From assembly GCA_003209585.1 (NCBI GenBank), contig QCQJ01000006.1:1-64000 (forward strand): a DNA stretch of 64,000 nucleotides. The letters are read 5' to 3'. The notes below the pieces were generated by a model, which worked only from the letters and a program-made list of their open reading frames with translations, had not been told where the DNA came from and made no database searches. The position numbers and the translations under genes were made by a program. Shown here piece after piece: positions 34,928 through 42,852 of this stretch; position 1 is the first letter of the stretch; each line of letters begins with the position of its first letter. This DNA is from Prochlorococcus sp. AG-449-G23. Its GTDB lineage: Bacteria > Cyanobacteriota > Cyanobacteriia > PCC-6307 > Cyanobiaceae.

Positions 34928-35143
34928 ATGAGTTTTTCTGAAATAAGAAAATTTTTAATCAAGATGCAATCTGATGAAGACTTAAAAAAGCAGGTTACAA
35001 CATCCTCTACAGCTGATGATGTAGCCCTAATTGGTCAACGCTTAGGTTATGACTTTTCCGGAGATGATCTCTTAAGATTTAATGGACAAAAAGTTGATAA
35101 AGTTACAGTAAGAAAGGTAGATCATCCAGGAGAATATCACTAA
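34928..35143 (+). CDS. Nif11-like peptide
   Basis: 71 residues. FSEIRKFLIKMQSDEDLKKQ, then ADDVALIGQRLGYDFSGDDLL matches the Nif11 leader-like domain (FLxxxxxDxxLxxx...IAxxxGYxFTxxEL). Nif11 domains occur in nitrogen-fixation genes and as leaders of cyanobacterial ribosomal peptides such as prochlorosins. This one has no double-glycine cut site and no cysteine core after the domain, so it is not an obvious peptide precursor. Convergent with the fibrillin-like gene. Confidence 0.75.
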   Translation: MSFSEIRKFLIKMQSDEDLKKQVTTSSTADDVALIGQRLGYDFSGDDLLRFNGQKVDKVTVRKVDHPGEYH

Positions 35144-35144
35144 A

Positions 35145-35630
35145 TTAAGACTTAACCCATATTGCAAGCCCTCCGCCCCTTCCTCGAGCACATAACCAAT
35201 TATCTTTAGTGCTAATTCCTACAAGAGAGAAAAAAGGCATTTTTTTTTCTTCTGGTTTTTTTAATTCCTTATTAAATACTGGAAAACTACTAATACTAAT
35301 TTTCAATTTTTCAAAATAAAAAGCCAATAAAGGTCTAAGCCCTTTTAATTCTGCACTGCCTATAAAAGTAATATTTAATAATCCGAAATTAATTGAATTT
35401 TTTATTTCATAATTTATTTGATCCTCTTTATTTTTACTTTTTAATTCGAGTCTTGCCGACAATACTTGGAGGATAGAACTGGGTATATTTTTGATTTCAT
35501 CTGACTCCTTTCCCCATACATACTTAAACTTCCATATTCCTAACAATTCCTCATATAAAATTCCGCTACCGTTTTTTTGAGAATTTTTTTCTAAAAGTTT
35601 TATCTCATTAATATCAGGAAATTGTTTCAT
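35145..35630 (-). CDS. PAP/fibrillin-like thylakoid protein
   Basis: 161 residues from ATG 35630 (MKQFPDINEIK); the frame extends 8 codons further. YEELLGIWKFKYVWGKESDE is the lipocalin-like start seen in plastid-lipid-associated proteins; the end WLCARGRGGGLAIWVK is the matching C-terminal strand. In cyanobacteria such proteins associate with thylakoid plastoglobule-like lipids and photoprotection. The fold guess is by pattern. Confidence 0.65.
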   Translation of the reverse strand: MKQFPDINEIKLLEKNSQKNGSGILYEELLGIWKFKYVWGKESDEIKNIPSSILQVLSARLELKSKNKEDQINYEIKNSINFGLLNITFIGSAELKGLRPLLAFYFEKLKISISSFPVFNKELKKPEEKKMPFFSLVGISTKDNWLCARGRGGGLAIWVKS

Positions 35631-35802
35631 AATAGATTTTAATCTAAGAATCAAATACTAAGATAACTCTATAAAAAATGTTCTTAGTTAAAAATATCTC
35701 CAAAAAGATTTCTTTATTTCAAAATATTTCCAAAAAAATAATTTTATGGCACACATAAGGAACAATATCTCGTTATTATATTTACATTAAGTAACTAAAT
35801 CA

Positions 35803-35913
35803 ATGGATTTTATTTCTAAAAGCCAAGGATACATCCCTCTAAAAGCAGTCCCTTACATATTTTTCCTAGCTGTTGTACTTAGTATTACAACTTCAACTAA
35901 TACATTTGTCTAG
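35803..35913 (+). CDS. Tiny membrane peptide
   Basis: 36 residues, MDFISKSQGYIPLKAVPYIF then FLAVVLSITTS. One membrane segment. It precedes the carotenoid gene by 39 bases on the same strand. Function unknown. Confidence 0.4.
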   Translation: MDFISKSQGYIPLKAVPYIFFLAVVLSITTSTNTFV

Positions 35914-35952
35914 AACTAATTAGTTTAGAGAGAAGAGTAAAGTAAATATTTA

Positions 35953-37482
35953 ATGGAAAAGTACGACGTTGTAATAGTAGGTAGTGGAATAGGGGGATTA
36001 TGTTGCGGTTCGATTCTCGCTCTATCAGGCAAAAAAGTTCTTATATGTGAGGCTCATAGCCAGCCAGGAGGTGTGGCCCACAGTTTCAGAAGAAATGGTT
36101 ACACTTTCGAATCAGGACCTTCATTGTGGAGTGGAATAGGTAAATGGCCGACAACTAATCCCCTTGGGCAAATTCTTAAATTACTTGATGAAGAAGTTGA
36201 ACTATTTCAATACAAAGGTTGGCAAGTAATTGTCCCAGAAGGCAATTTTAATCTTGATGTGGGGGAAGAACCTTTTAAACATACTATTAAAACTTTAAGA
36301 GGTGAGAAATCTGTTAAAGAATGGGAATCATTTATTTCCGGAATAAAACCTCTGAGCCAAATAATAAATGAAATACCTTTACTCTCATTTTCTCCAGAAT
36401 CAATAAATTTCTTAGATTTAATAAATTTAACCTCAAAATTTTTACCTAATATCAATCAAATACCAAAAATTAATAAAGGCTTTGGGAATTTAGTAAATAA
36501 TCATCTAGAGGATCCTTTTCTTAGGAATTGGGTTGATTTATTGAGCTTTTTGATAAGTGGTATGTCAATGCATGATACAAATACAGCTGCGATGGCTACT
36601 TTATTTAACGAATGGTTTGAACCAAATTCATACCTTGAATATCCCAAAGGAGGTAGTGAATCTATCGTAAACGCTTTAATTAATGGATTTAAAAAAAATG
36701 GAGGAGAATTAATTCTTTCATCGAGAGTAAAGACAATTAACTTTAATAAAAATTTAGCCACAGGTATAACTCTGAATAATGGTTCTAGTTATAGTTGTGA
36801 ATCTATTGTAACGAATACTGATGTTTGGAATTTAAAAAAGTTAATTCCAAATGAAATTTCAAAAAAATGGAATACAAAAGTTTTGAACCCTAATAAATGT
36901 GATTCTTTCCTTCATATACATCTGGGTTTTGATGCTGATGGTCTTGAAAATTTGCCAATACATGCGATACATGTTGATGAGTGGGAAAAAGGTATAACCG
37001 CAGAAAGAAATATTGCTGTATTTTCAATCCCATCTGTTTTAGATAAAAATATGGCCCCTGAAGGAAAACATGTTCTTCATGGATATACTCCCGCAAATGA
37101 ACCTTGGGAAATTTGGGAAAATCTAAATCCAAAGGAATTAAAATATAGAAATTTGAAAGAAGAAAGATGTTCAATATTCCTTAATGCAGTGAGAAAATTC
37201 ATCCCCGATATAGATGAAAGGATTGATTTAAAGATGCTAGGAACCCCAATAACTCATAAAAAATTCACCAATACCTATTGCGGTAGTTACGGCCCTGCAT
37301 TATCTGCAGAAAAAGGTCTTTTCCCAGGATGCAAAACTCCAGTGAAAAATTTGTTTACTTGCGGTGCAAGTACATTTCCAGGTATTGGAATTCCTGCTGT
37401 TTCAGCAAGTGGCGCTTACGCAGCTGAAAAAATTATTGGTAAAAAAGAATTTAAAACTCTTCTTAAGAAAATAAATTTATGA
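35953..37482 (+). CDS. FAD-dependent carotenoid isomerase/desaturase-family protein
   Basis: 509 residues. The N-terminal FAD site (VVIVGSGIGGLCCGSILALSG) and GGVAHSFRRNGYTFESGPSL are followed by NTDVWN and the C-terminal GIGIPAVSASGAYAAEKIIG block of carotenoid-modifying oxidoreductases. By these it resembles cyanobacterial CrtH/CRTISO proteins that isomerise lycopene; it may be a paralogue acting on another polyene. Normal length. Confidence 0.8.
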   Translation: MEKYDVVIVGSGIGGLCCGSILALSGKKVLICEAHSQPGGVAHSFRRNGYTFESGPSLWSGIGKWPTTNPLGQILKLLDEEVELFQYKGWQVIVPEGNFNLDVGEEPFKHTIKTLRGEKSVKEWESFISGIKPLSQIINEIPLLSFSPESINFLDLINLTSKFLPNINQIPKINKGFGNLVNNHLEDPFLRNWVDLLSFLISGMSMHDTNTAAMATLFNEWFEPNSYLEYPKGGSESIVNALINGFKKNGGELILSSRVKTINFNKNLATGITLNNGSSYSCESIVTNTDVWNLKKLIPNEISKKWNTKVLNPNKCDSFLHIHLGFDADGLENLPIHAIHVDEWEKGITAERNIAVFSIPSVLDKNMAPEGKHVLHGYTPANEPWEIWENLNPKELKYRNLKEERCSIFLNAVRKFIPDIDERIDLKMLGTPITHKKFTNTYCGSYGPALSAEKGLFPGCKTPVKNLFTCGASTFPGIGIPAVSASGAYAAEKIIGKKEFKTLLKKINL

Positions 37483-37599
37483 ATCAAATTCTTTTTTATA
37501 ACTCTACAAATACTTAGTTAAGAAATAAGAATAAAGGGAGCAAAAACGTTCAATAATGATAATCTTTATCTGAACATAAACTTAACTTATAGCTCTTAT

Positions 37600-37803
37600 A
37601 TGTTTTTCTTATCAATTCCTCAAGCCTGGCATTTAGTTGGTACTTGGTCAGAACAACTTCCAAACGAGTCGAATCTTATAGGAATGGGCCAAACAGAATT
37701 AATGATGACTTTACATTCAATATTCGTTCCTCTCTTACTTGTAATTTCATATTACCTATTCAATAGACTGAATAAAAACGAATCAAAGAAAATTAAAGGA
37801 TGA
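37600..37803 (+). CDS. Small membrane protein
   Basis: 67 residues. FFLSIPQAWHLVGTWSEQLP, then a membrane segment LHSIFVPLLLVISYYLFNRL and a basic tail. Function unknown. Confidence 0.55.
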   Translation: MFFLSIPQAWHLVGTWSEQLPNESNLIGMGQTELMMTLHSIFVPLLLVISYYLFNRLNKNESKKIKG

Positions 37804-37814
37804 TCGTTTAAGGT

Positions 37815-38105
37815 TTATTTAGCTGAACTTCTTCTAACTACTTTTCTGCCTGTGGAAGTATCAACTCCGCTTGAATCATTAGTTTGTGAATTAGTTTCAA
37901 CATTATCAACATCACTTTTATCCATTTCTGCGCAAACACCTACTACCATGGCAGCTTGCATTTGATCTGGCAAATCTCCAATAGTTAATAAAGCCTTTAA
38001 AACTAATTGAAGACGAGTTTGCCGATCTATTTCAGGTCTGAGTTTTTTAACGGTATTCCAAAGTTCTTGGGTAACTTCTTTTAAAAGTTCACGATCAACA
38101 GCCAA
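37815..38105 (-). CDS. Conserved cyanobacterial hypothetical protein
   Basis: 96 residues. Compact helical part LLKEVTQELWNTVKKLRPEI then QLVLKALLTIGDLPDQMQAA, followed by a polar low-complexity tail. Predicted soluble. I do not recognise a family with known function. Confidence 0.65.
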   Translation of the reverse strand: MAVDRELLKEVTQELWNTVKKLRPEIDRQTRLQLVLKALLTIGDLPDQMQAAMVVGVCAEMDKSDVDNVETNSQTNDSSGVDTSTGRKVVRRSSAK

Positions 38106-38195
38106 ATTAAATCCTTCTTGTATTTCTACTAATCTAACAAAAAATTGGATCTCGTAAAATAATATTCTATAAAAAGATTTTTAGTTAATATTTTT

Positions 38196-38402
38196 CTATC
38201 CGAATACAAGTTGCATTTGTTGGTGCAATTCAATCTTCTCTTGCAAAAGTTTCTCTTTTTCAATCTTTTTTAGAGTAGAAGTTCTATAAAATTTTTTTTG
38301 AATCTTTATTGGAGTATTCTCAAACTTTACATTTTTATTTATTAGAAAATTCCACTCTTTTGAATTAAAAGGGGCATAAGGAGAAGACGAAATCACTTTC
38401 AT
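38196..38402 (-). CDS. Small basic hypothetical protein
   Basis: 68 residues. MKVISSSPYAPFNSKEWNFL onward, helical basic end (LKKIEKEKLLQEKIELHQQM). Soluble. Function unknown. Confidence 0.5.
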   Translation of the reverse strand: MKVISSSPYAPFNSKEWNFLINKNVKFENTPIKIQKKFYRTSTLKKIEKEKLLQEKIELHQQMQLVFG

Positions 38403-38703
38403 GTCTTAATAGTAAACCTGTACTAATAATAGTACAGATTTACTATTATGCAACAATTGAATCGATTTTTTCTTAATTTTAAAGTTTCTTTGAGAATGGA
38501 TTGATTTTTTTTATCTAATTTGCAGGAATTATAAGTTTGATAAATGAATAAACGTATCATGCGTAACTTATTGATCCCTTTTTTTAGTGTCTTAAAACTT
38601 TTCTTGCTTTAAAAGCTTTTAAAATAGTTAATTTGTTGAAATTAACATTGACAAGATATATTTAGTAATCCTTCCTATAAAAAGAATAATGAATTAATCA
38701 AAA
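38403..38703. other. 300-base gap without a convincing gene
   Basis: A 22-codon frame (MNKRIMRNLLIPFF...) begins at 38544 but is too short to support. TTGACA occurs near 38647 ahead of the gene at 38704, without a well-spaced -10. Nothing else seen. Confidence 0.5.
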
Positions 38704-39012
38704 ATGCTTCTTAGTAATACAAAAAGACTAAAGATCCAAGGAATAATTAAAAAAATTGCTCAAGATAAATCCATTACATTAGAAGAAAGGATATATGTTG
38801 AAAAATTTGCACACCATAATTCTACAATTTCTCTTTGGCTGAGAAAAGCTAACAGCTTTAGAAGGAATGGTACGAAAAATGATGGGGGGATTGATAACCT
38901 CTTACAATCGTTTGGGATAGATGGACTAGATAAAGAAAATCATTTCAACCCAAATGAAGATGATATATCTGATTGGTTTGGCGGTGCTCCTGGTTGGCTA
39001 AGGAGAAGCTAG
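38704..39012 (+). CDS. Hypothetical protein
   Basis: 102 residues. Helical first half (TKRLKIQGIIKKIAQDKSIT, LEERIYVEKFAHHNSTISLW), Asn/Asp-rich second half ending FGGAPGWLRRS. No membrane segment. Unknown. Confidence 0.6.
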   Translation: MLLSNTKRLKIQGIIKKIAQDKSITLEERIYVEKFAHHNSTISLWLRKANSFRRNGTKNDGGIDNLLQSFGIDGLDKENHFNPNEDDISDWFGGAPGWLRRS

Positions 39013-39284
39013 ATTCATTAATTATTCAACTTACCCAGGCTATCTTACACAAATATATACTCACAAAAGATATAAATACCCAAAAAACCAATGGTATAAA
39101 TTTAATCGGAACTAAATATCTTTTTGGAAAGGTTTTCATATTGATTTTTCTTTTAGATTATTTCTTCCTTACCGTTTTTGAGAATAGGTTTAATTGCTCT
39201 ATTTAAAAATTAAACAATATTCGAAACCTCAAAGATATTAAATCACTTTAGTAGATAAAAGTTAATCAGCCTTAATCACAAAAT

Positions 39285-39425
39285 CTAAGAAACTTTATTT
39301 TCAATGTTCCTTGTAAAATTTACTATTTTTGCCTCATCATAGGCTGAATCATTCCAATATTTTATAAGTCTTTCTAATTCATCAATCCTCTTTTTAGCAT
39401 TTGCAATTTTTTCAGTAGTTGTCAT
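39285..39425 (-). CDS. Tiny coiled-coil protein
   Basis: 46 residues, MTTTEKIANAKKRIDELERL then IKYWNDSAYDEAKI: a heptad pattern. Read on the minus strand from ATG 39425. Function unknown. Confidence 0.45.
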   Translation of the reverse strand: MTTTEKIANAKKRIDELERLIKYWNDSAYDEAKIVNFTRNIENKVS

Positions 39426-39580
39426 ATAAAATTTTTATCTATCCAATTAATGCATGAAAAAAAAATATTTCAATGGAAGTACCAATTTTTAGACTATAAA
39501 TATTAATTTTTGGTTAATTAATTAAATACTTTATAGTCCTCTAGCGACTGAGTAATTATACTTAAAGAAAAAGGAAATTT

Positions 39581-40090
39581 ATGAAGAAATTAAATTCTTT
39601 GATTTTGAATAGTACTGTTAACTTATTAGACTTCATCTACTCTGGTAGATCTTTACAAAGATTTTGGGTTTTAGAAGTAATAGCTAGATCACCTTATTTT
39701 GCATTTCTTTCAGTTCTTCATTTTAAAGAATCCCTAGGAATTAAAAATGAAAAAACAATGATTTTAATGAAAGAACATTTTTATCAAGCTATTAACGAAA
39801 CTGAGCATCTTAAAGAAATGGAGAAAAGAGGAGGAGATCGGTTCTGGATTGATAGATTTTTTGCGAGGCACCTTGTGCTTGTCTATTACTGGATCATGGT
39901 TTTTTATTATTTCTTCTCTCCAGCTAATGCTTATGATGTCAACATAAAAATCGAAGAACATGCATTTGAAACTTATTCCAAATATTTAATAGATAATCCA
40001 AATGATCAAAAAATAAAAGAAATTGCTCAAGATGAATTAAATCATGTCCAAGAACTTAACGAAGCTTTGTCAATGCTTACTACAGTTTAG
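39581..40090 (+). CDS. ptox: Plastoquinol terminal oxidase (alternative-oxidase family)
   Basis: 169 residues. The four diiron motifs are present in order: FWVLEVIARSPYF (Glu32), INETEHLKEMEKRGGD, EEHAFETYSKYL and AQDELNHVQEL. A hydrophobic hairpin (LVLVYYWIMVFYYFFS) lies between. PTOX moves electrons from plastoquinol to oxygen, relieving over-reduction in high light or iron shortage; it is known in high-light picocyanobacteria. It converges on a membrane ORF that resembles an NdhF N-terminus. Confidence 0.88.
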   Translation: MKKLNSLILNSTVNLLDFIYSGRSLQRFWVLEVIARSPYFAFLSVLHFKESLGIKNEKTMILMKEHFYQAINETEHLKEMEKRGGDRFWIDRFFARHLVLVYYWIMVFYYFFSPANAYDVNIKIEEHAFETYSKYLIDNPNDQKIKEIAQDELNHVQELNEALSMLTTV

Positions 40091-40521
40091 ATTAGTGCTG
40101 AGAAATCTATAAGCAATATTGAGAGCATCACCGAAGAAGATATTAATCCTAGGCTAATCATCAATGAGACATAACCTTTTTTTCTAGGCAATTTATAAAA
40201 AGATATTCCAATAAGTAATATCATTATTAATGAGAAAAAAATTATAATTTTTTCATTTACTAAATTGAGATGTATAACTAAATTTTTTTCTTCAAAAAAT
40301 TTGAGATATTCAGATAAAACTAATTCTTCTTCTATTTTATTAAAATAGTCAAATGAGCTTATAAAAGCAGAACTTAATAAAGATAATGCAACCAGTGCAC
40401 TAACTGGTTTTGTTAACCTGTTAAGTGTTCTGTCAAAACTTACCAATAAAATAAAAATAAATAAAGAGGTTACTAAAGGTATTAAAGGTATAAGAGTTGT
40501 TGAATTTATGAAATTTCCCAC
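40087..40521 (-). CDS. NdhF-like N-terminal membrane protein
   Basis: 144 residues with about four membrane segments. STTLIPLIPLVTSLFIFILL matches the LIPLLPL start of NDH-1 subunit 5; RLTKPVSALVALSLLSSAF and VSLMISLGLISSSVMLSILL follow as in NdhF residues 1-140. The proton-channel domain that follows in NdhF is absent, so this is a free-standing N-terminal module or a decayed relic. It overlaps the ptox stop by 4 bases on the opposite strand. Confidence 0.55.
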   Translation of the reverse strand: MGNFINSTTLIPLIPLVTSLFIFILLVSFDRTLNRLTKPVSALVALSLLSSAFISSFDYFNKIEEELVLSEYLKFFEEKNLVIHLNLVNEKIIIFFSLIMILLIGISFYKLPRKKGYVSLMISLGLISSSVMLSILLIDFSALI

Positions 40522-40668
40522 GAAAATAATATGTATCTAACTTAAAATTTTATATTACTTCGACGCGTTATTTTATTAAATAAGATTTTTTTAAATCTTA
40601 AATGTAATTAGTACCTATTGCATTCTGTGTAAATTGATACCAAAATTAAATGAGTATTGAAAAATAAA

Positions 40669-40770
40669 ATGTTAGCAATTTCTGAAATTATTATTGCGAG
40701 TGCTATCTTCCTAGGAATTGTATATTTGGAAGTTAAATTCCTATATGCCAAAACTACTGTAGCGAAATAA
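40669..40770 (+). CDS. Tiny membrane peptide
   Basis: 33 residues, MLAISEIIIASAIFLGIVYL then EVKFLYAKT. One membrane segment. Function unknown. Confidence 0.4.
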   Translation: MLAISEIIIASAIFLGIVYLEVKFLYAKTTVAK

Positions 40771-40886
40771 CTTCACTCAAAACAGGAAAATTAAAAACAT
40801 AGAAAATTTAAATAAAATTTAAGAATTCAAGTTGACAAAAAAAGCTTTAAATATGAGAGAATAAACACAAATATTCAGGCCCTCTA

Positions 40887-41024
40887 ATGAGCGAAGTTCA
40901 AAATCCTAATACTAACTCAACTCAGCAGCAACAGCAGCAGCAGCAGCAATCTTATTCAGACAGCAAAATTAATTCTGCTGAGAGCGAGAGACTTTATATT
41001 GAGATGAAAGAAGCTTGGCTTTAA
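40887..41024 (+). CDS. Small polyglutamine-containing protein
   Basis: 45 residues with nine consecutive Gln encoded by CAG/CAA repeats (40923-40949), then INSAESERLYIEMKEAWL. No membrane segment. The repeated codons make length variation among strains likely. Function unknown. Confidence 0.5.
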   Translation: MSEVQNPNTNSTQQQQQQQQQSYSDSKINSAESERLYIEMKEAWL

Positions 41025-41143
41025 ATTTAATTCGTATTTGAAATAATATTTCTATAAATTCTTTAATTTTTTTTTAATTTTGAAGTAATCAATACTTTTT
41101 TATTTTCTATACCATTTAAATTTTGTTTAACCACAAAAGTAAT

Positions 41144-41278
41144 TTGTTTAGAAAACTTAAGCATTTAGAGAAAATTAACGGAAGACTCGCAATGGGAGGG
41201 TTGATATATTTAGTTTTTACAAAATTGATTTCCAACCGTACCGACATATTAGACCAGCTTAAATCTTATTTGATTTAA
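41144..41278 (+). CDS. Candidate high-light-inducible-like protein
   Basis: A TTG-start frame (FRKLKHLEKINGRLAMGGLI onward, 44 residues). LEKINGRLAMGG fits the chlorophyll-binding motif ExxNGRxAMxG exactly, followed by one membrane segment, as in the one-helix HLI proteins of cyanobacteria. The rest is divergent. A TTG at 41123 would add seven residues. There is no ATG before the motif, so the start is uncertain; a decayed copy is possible. Confidence 0.5.
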   Translation: MFRKLKHLEKINGRLAMGGLIYLVFTKLISNRTDILDQLKSYLI

Positions 41279-41295
41279 GAAATGGATGGAAAGTA

Positions 41296-41388
41296 TTATC
41301 CAGGAATATTTCTTTCTATATAAGCGTCAGTTAAAGCTAAAATTAACCCCAATAATGTTGAAAATATAGCAATTTCAGTTGACTCCAT
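41296..41388 (-). CDS. Tiny membrane peptide
   Basis: 30 residues, MESTEIAIFSTLLGLILALT then DAYIERNIPG. One membrane segment, minus strand. Function unknown. Confidence 0.4.
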   Translation of the reverse strand: MESTEIAIFSTLLGLILALTDAYIERNIPG

Positions 41389-41485
41389 TTTATTTTTGAA
41401 CTACCCCTAGTTTGCTAAATAACTCAAAGTTCGGCAACACAACTAATAACTTACTATAGTACGTATATACTATAAGTTATTTATT

Positions 41486-41734
41486 GTGAGCTCAGCAACT
41501 CCTGAGTTTCTTTTCGTTAGGCCTGGTGATTATGTCGCAATTAAAAAAGAAAATTGCGAAAATACTAATGAAAAGAATAAAAATTATTGGGTCGGACAAG
41601 TTATCGACTGTATTGGAGGAGCTAGAAATCCAAATTCATGGACCTTGTTTCAAGTTGCCAATATTGATAATGGAGAGATCACTATAATCAACGCGGATAT
41701 TGTAGAAAAAATTTTGAAACCCTCTGAAAGTTAA
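41486..41734 (+). CDS. DUF3104-like small protein
   Basis: 82 residues with a GTG start. FVRPGDYVAIKKENC and NYWVGQVIDCIGGARNP, then LFQVANIDNGEITIINADIV resemble a DUF3104 SH3-like fold found in marine picocyanobacteria. Function unknown. The promoter-like TATACTATAA at 41465-41474 lies close upstream. Confidence 0.6.
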   Translation: MSSATPEFLFVRPGDYVAIKKENCENTNEKNKNYWVGQVIDCIGGARNPNSWTLFQVANIDNGEITIINADIVEKILKPSES

Positions 41735-41805
41735 GCTTATGGATAATCAAACAAACTTCCTTCAGTATTATAAAAACAATAGGCAAAATGCTCGCTTTAA
41801 AGGAA

Positions 41806-42696
41806 TTACCCCAGTTCCAAGCAGGCAAGTCCGTATACTTGATTCATTGGGCAGAGAGGTTGAATGCCTTTATACATTCTGTAAGTTTTTGATATTTCCT
41901 CAAATCCTAAACTTGATAAAAGATAATTTGCATATGGGTTCAGATTAGAGCAATCCAATAAGATTTGGGAATCTAAATCACCAACTAACTCCCTTATTAA
42001 CAATTCAGCAAGTGGTGGAGTATCTGCCAAAAGAGGTCCGATTCTCCAGCCTTGCTCATTATCCTCCAATACACAAGGTCTTATTCTGCCAAATCCATGG
42101 CACATCCCATTATTATCGACAATTGCACTGACATTACCATGAGAATTTTTCAACCAGTCATTTAGAAAATGCGGTCTGGGACTAGGTTCTCTTTGATCAT
42201 CATAAATTAAAACCGCTTCAGAGGAAATTTTATTACCCGGTATAACTTTAAAAGAATGAAATTGATCTTTATAGAAATTTCTCAATGGCAAATCTTGAGA
42301 ACTATTTAATTTCCATCGATTTGTAATAGAAGATTTTATAAACCCCCACTTTGCGTAATCATTCAATCTATCTGGGGCAGCCTCAAGACCAATACAATCA
42401 ACATTTTTCAAATATTCGAGGGCATGTTTCCATAATCTCACTCCATATCCATTATTTCGGAATTCTTTTTTAACGATAAATAAACCTATAAAACTATACG
42501 AGGAATTATATTTTATACACGCAATAGAACCTATAGGATTATTGTCGAGACAAGCTACCCATACCCCTTGTTTATCTGTATTTCTATAAATTGATACGTC
42601 ATCCATTCCAGGAGAAAATCCTTCTAACTTTGCCCAGTTTGTGACTTCTGGTATTTCATTTATAGATATCAATCTAATTGAAAATTTTTCCCTCAT
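41806..42696 (-). CDS. GNAT acetyltransferase, two-domain
   Basis: 296 residues. The N-terminal GNAT domain (VKKEFRNNGYGVRLWKHALE binds acetyl-CoA through the RNNGYG loop). The second half (GFGRIRPCVLEDNEQGWRIG, then LLADTPPLAELLIRELVGD) matches the YitH-type C-terminal acetyltransferase domain. The substrate is unknown. Its 3' end is the right border of the stretch of unknown genes. Confidence 0.85.
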   Translation of the reverse strand: MREKFSIRLISINEIPEVTNWAKLEGFSPGMDDVSIYRNTDKQGVWVACLDNNPIGSIACIKYNSSYSFIGLFIVKKEFRNNGYGVRLWKHALEYLKNVDCIGLEAAPDRLNDYAKWGFIKSSITNRWKLNSSQDLPLRNFYKDQFHSFKVIPGNKISSEAVLIYDDQREPSPRPHFLNDWLKNSHGNVSAIVDNNGMCHGFGRIRPCVLEDNEQGWRIGPLLADTPPLAELLIRELVGDLDSQILLDCSNLNPYANYLLSSLGFEEISKTYRMYKGIQPLCPMNQVYGLACLELG

Positions 42697-42852
42697 AAAA
42701 ATATACTAACCAATAAAATTTTGAATTTTTAAAGACAATATTAATAAATTTGATTTTTTCTTATAAATCATTCACTTTGATTTAAGTGGCTAAAAACCTT
42801 ACTTTTTTACTATTTATCCTCTGATATATTTAATACTATTCATAGGAATAAA

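Noticed and set aside
38973-39206. A 77-codon plus-strand frame
   Set aside because: It overlaps the end of the 38704-39012 gene in another frame and has poor composition for a real gene.
40923-40949. CAG repeats as a possible CRISPR or minisatellite
   Set aside because: A simple trinucleotide run with no spacers; it codes for glutamine in frame.
41739-41948. A 69-codon plus-strand frame just after the DUF3104-like gene
   Set aside because: Most of it is antisense to the well-supported GNAT acetyltransferase gene, so it is taken as a shadow, although its first 20 codons lie outside that gene.
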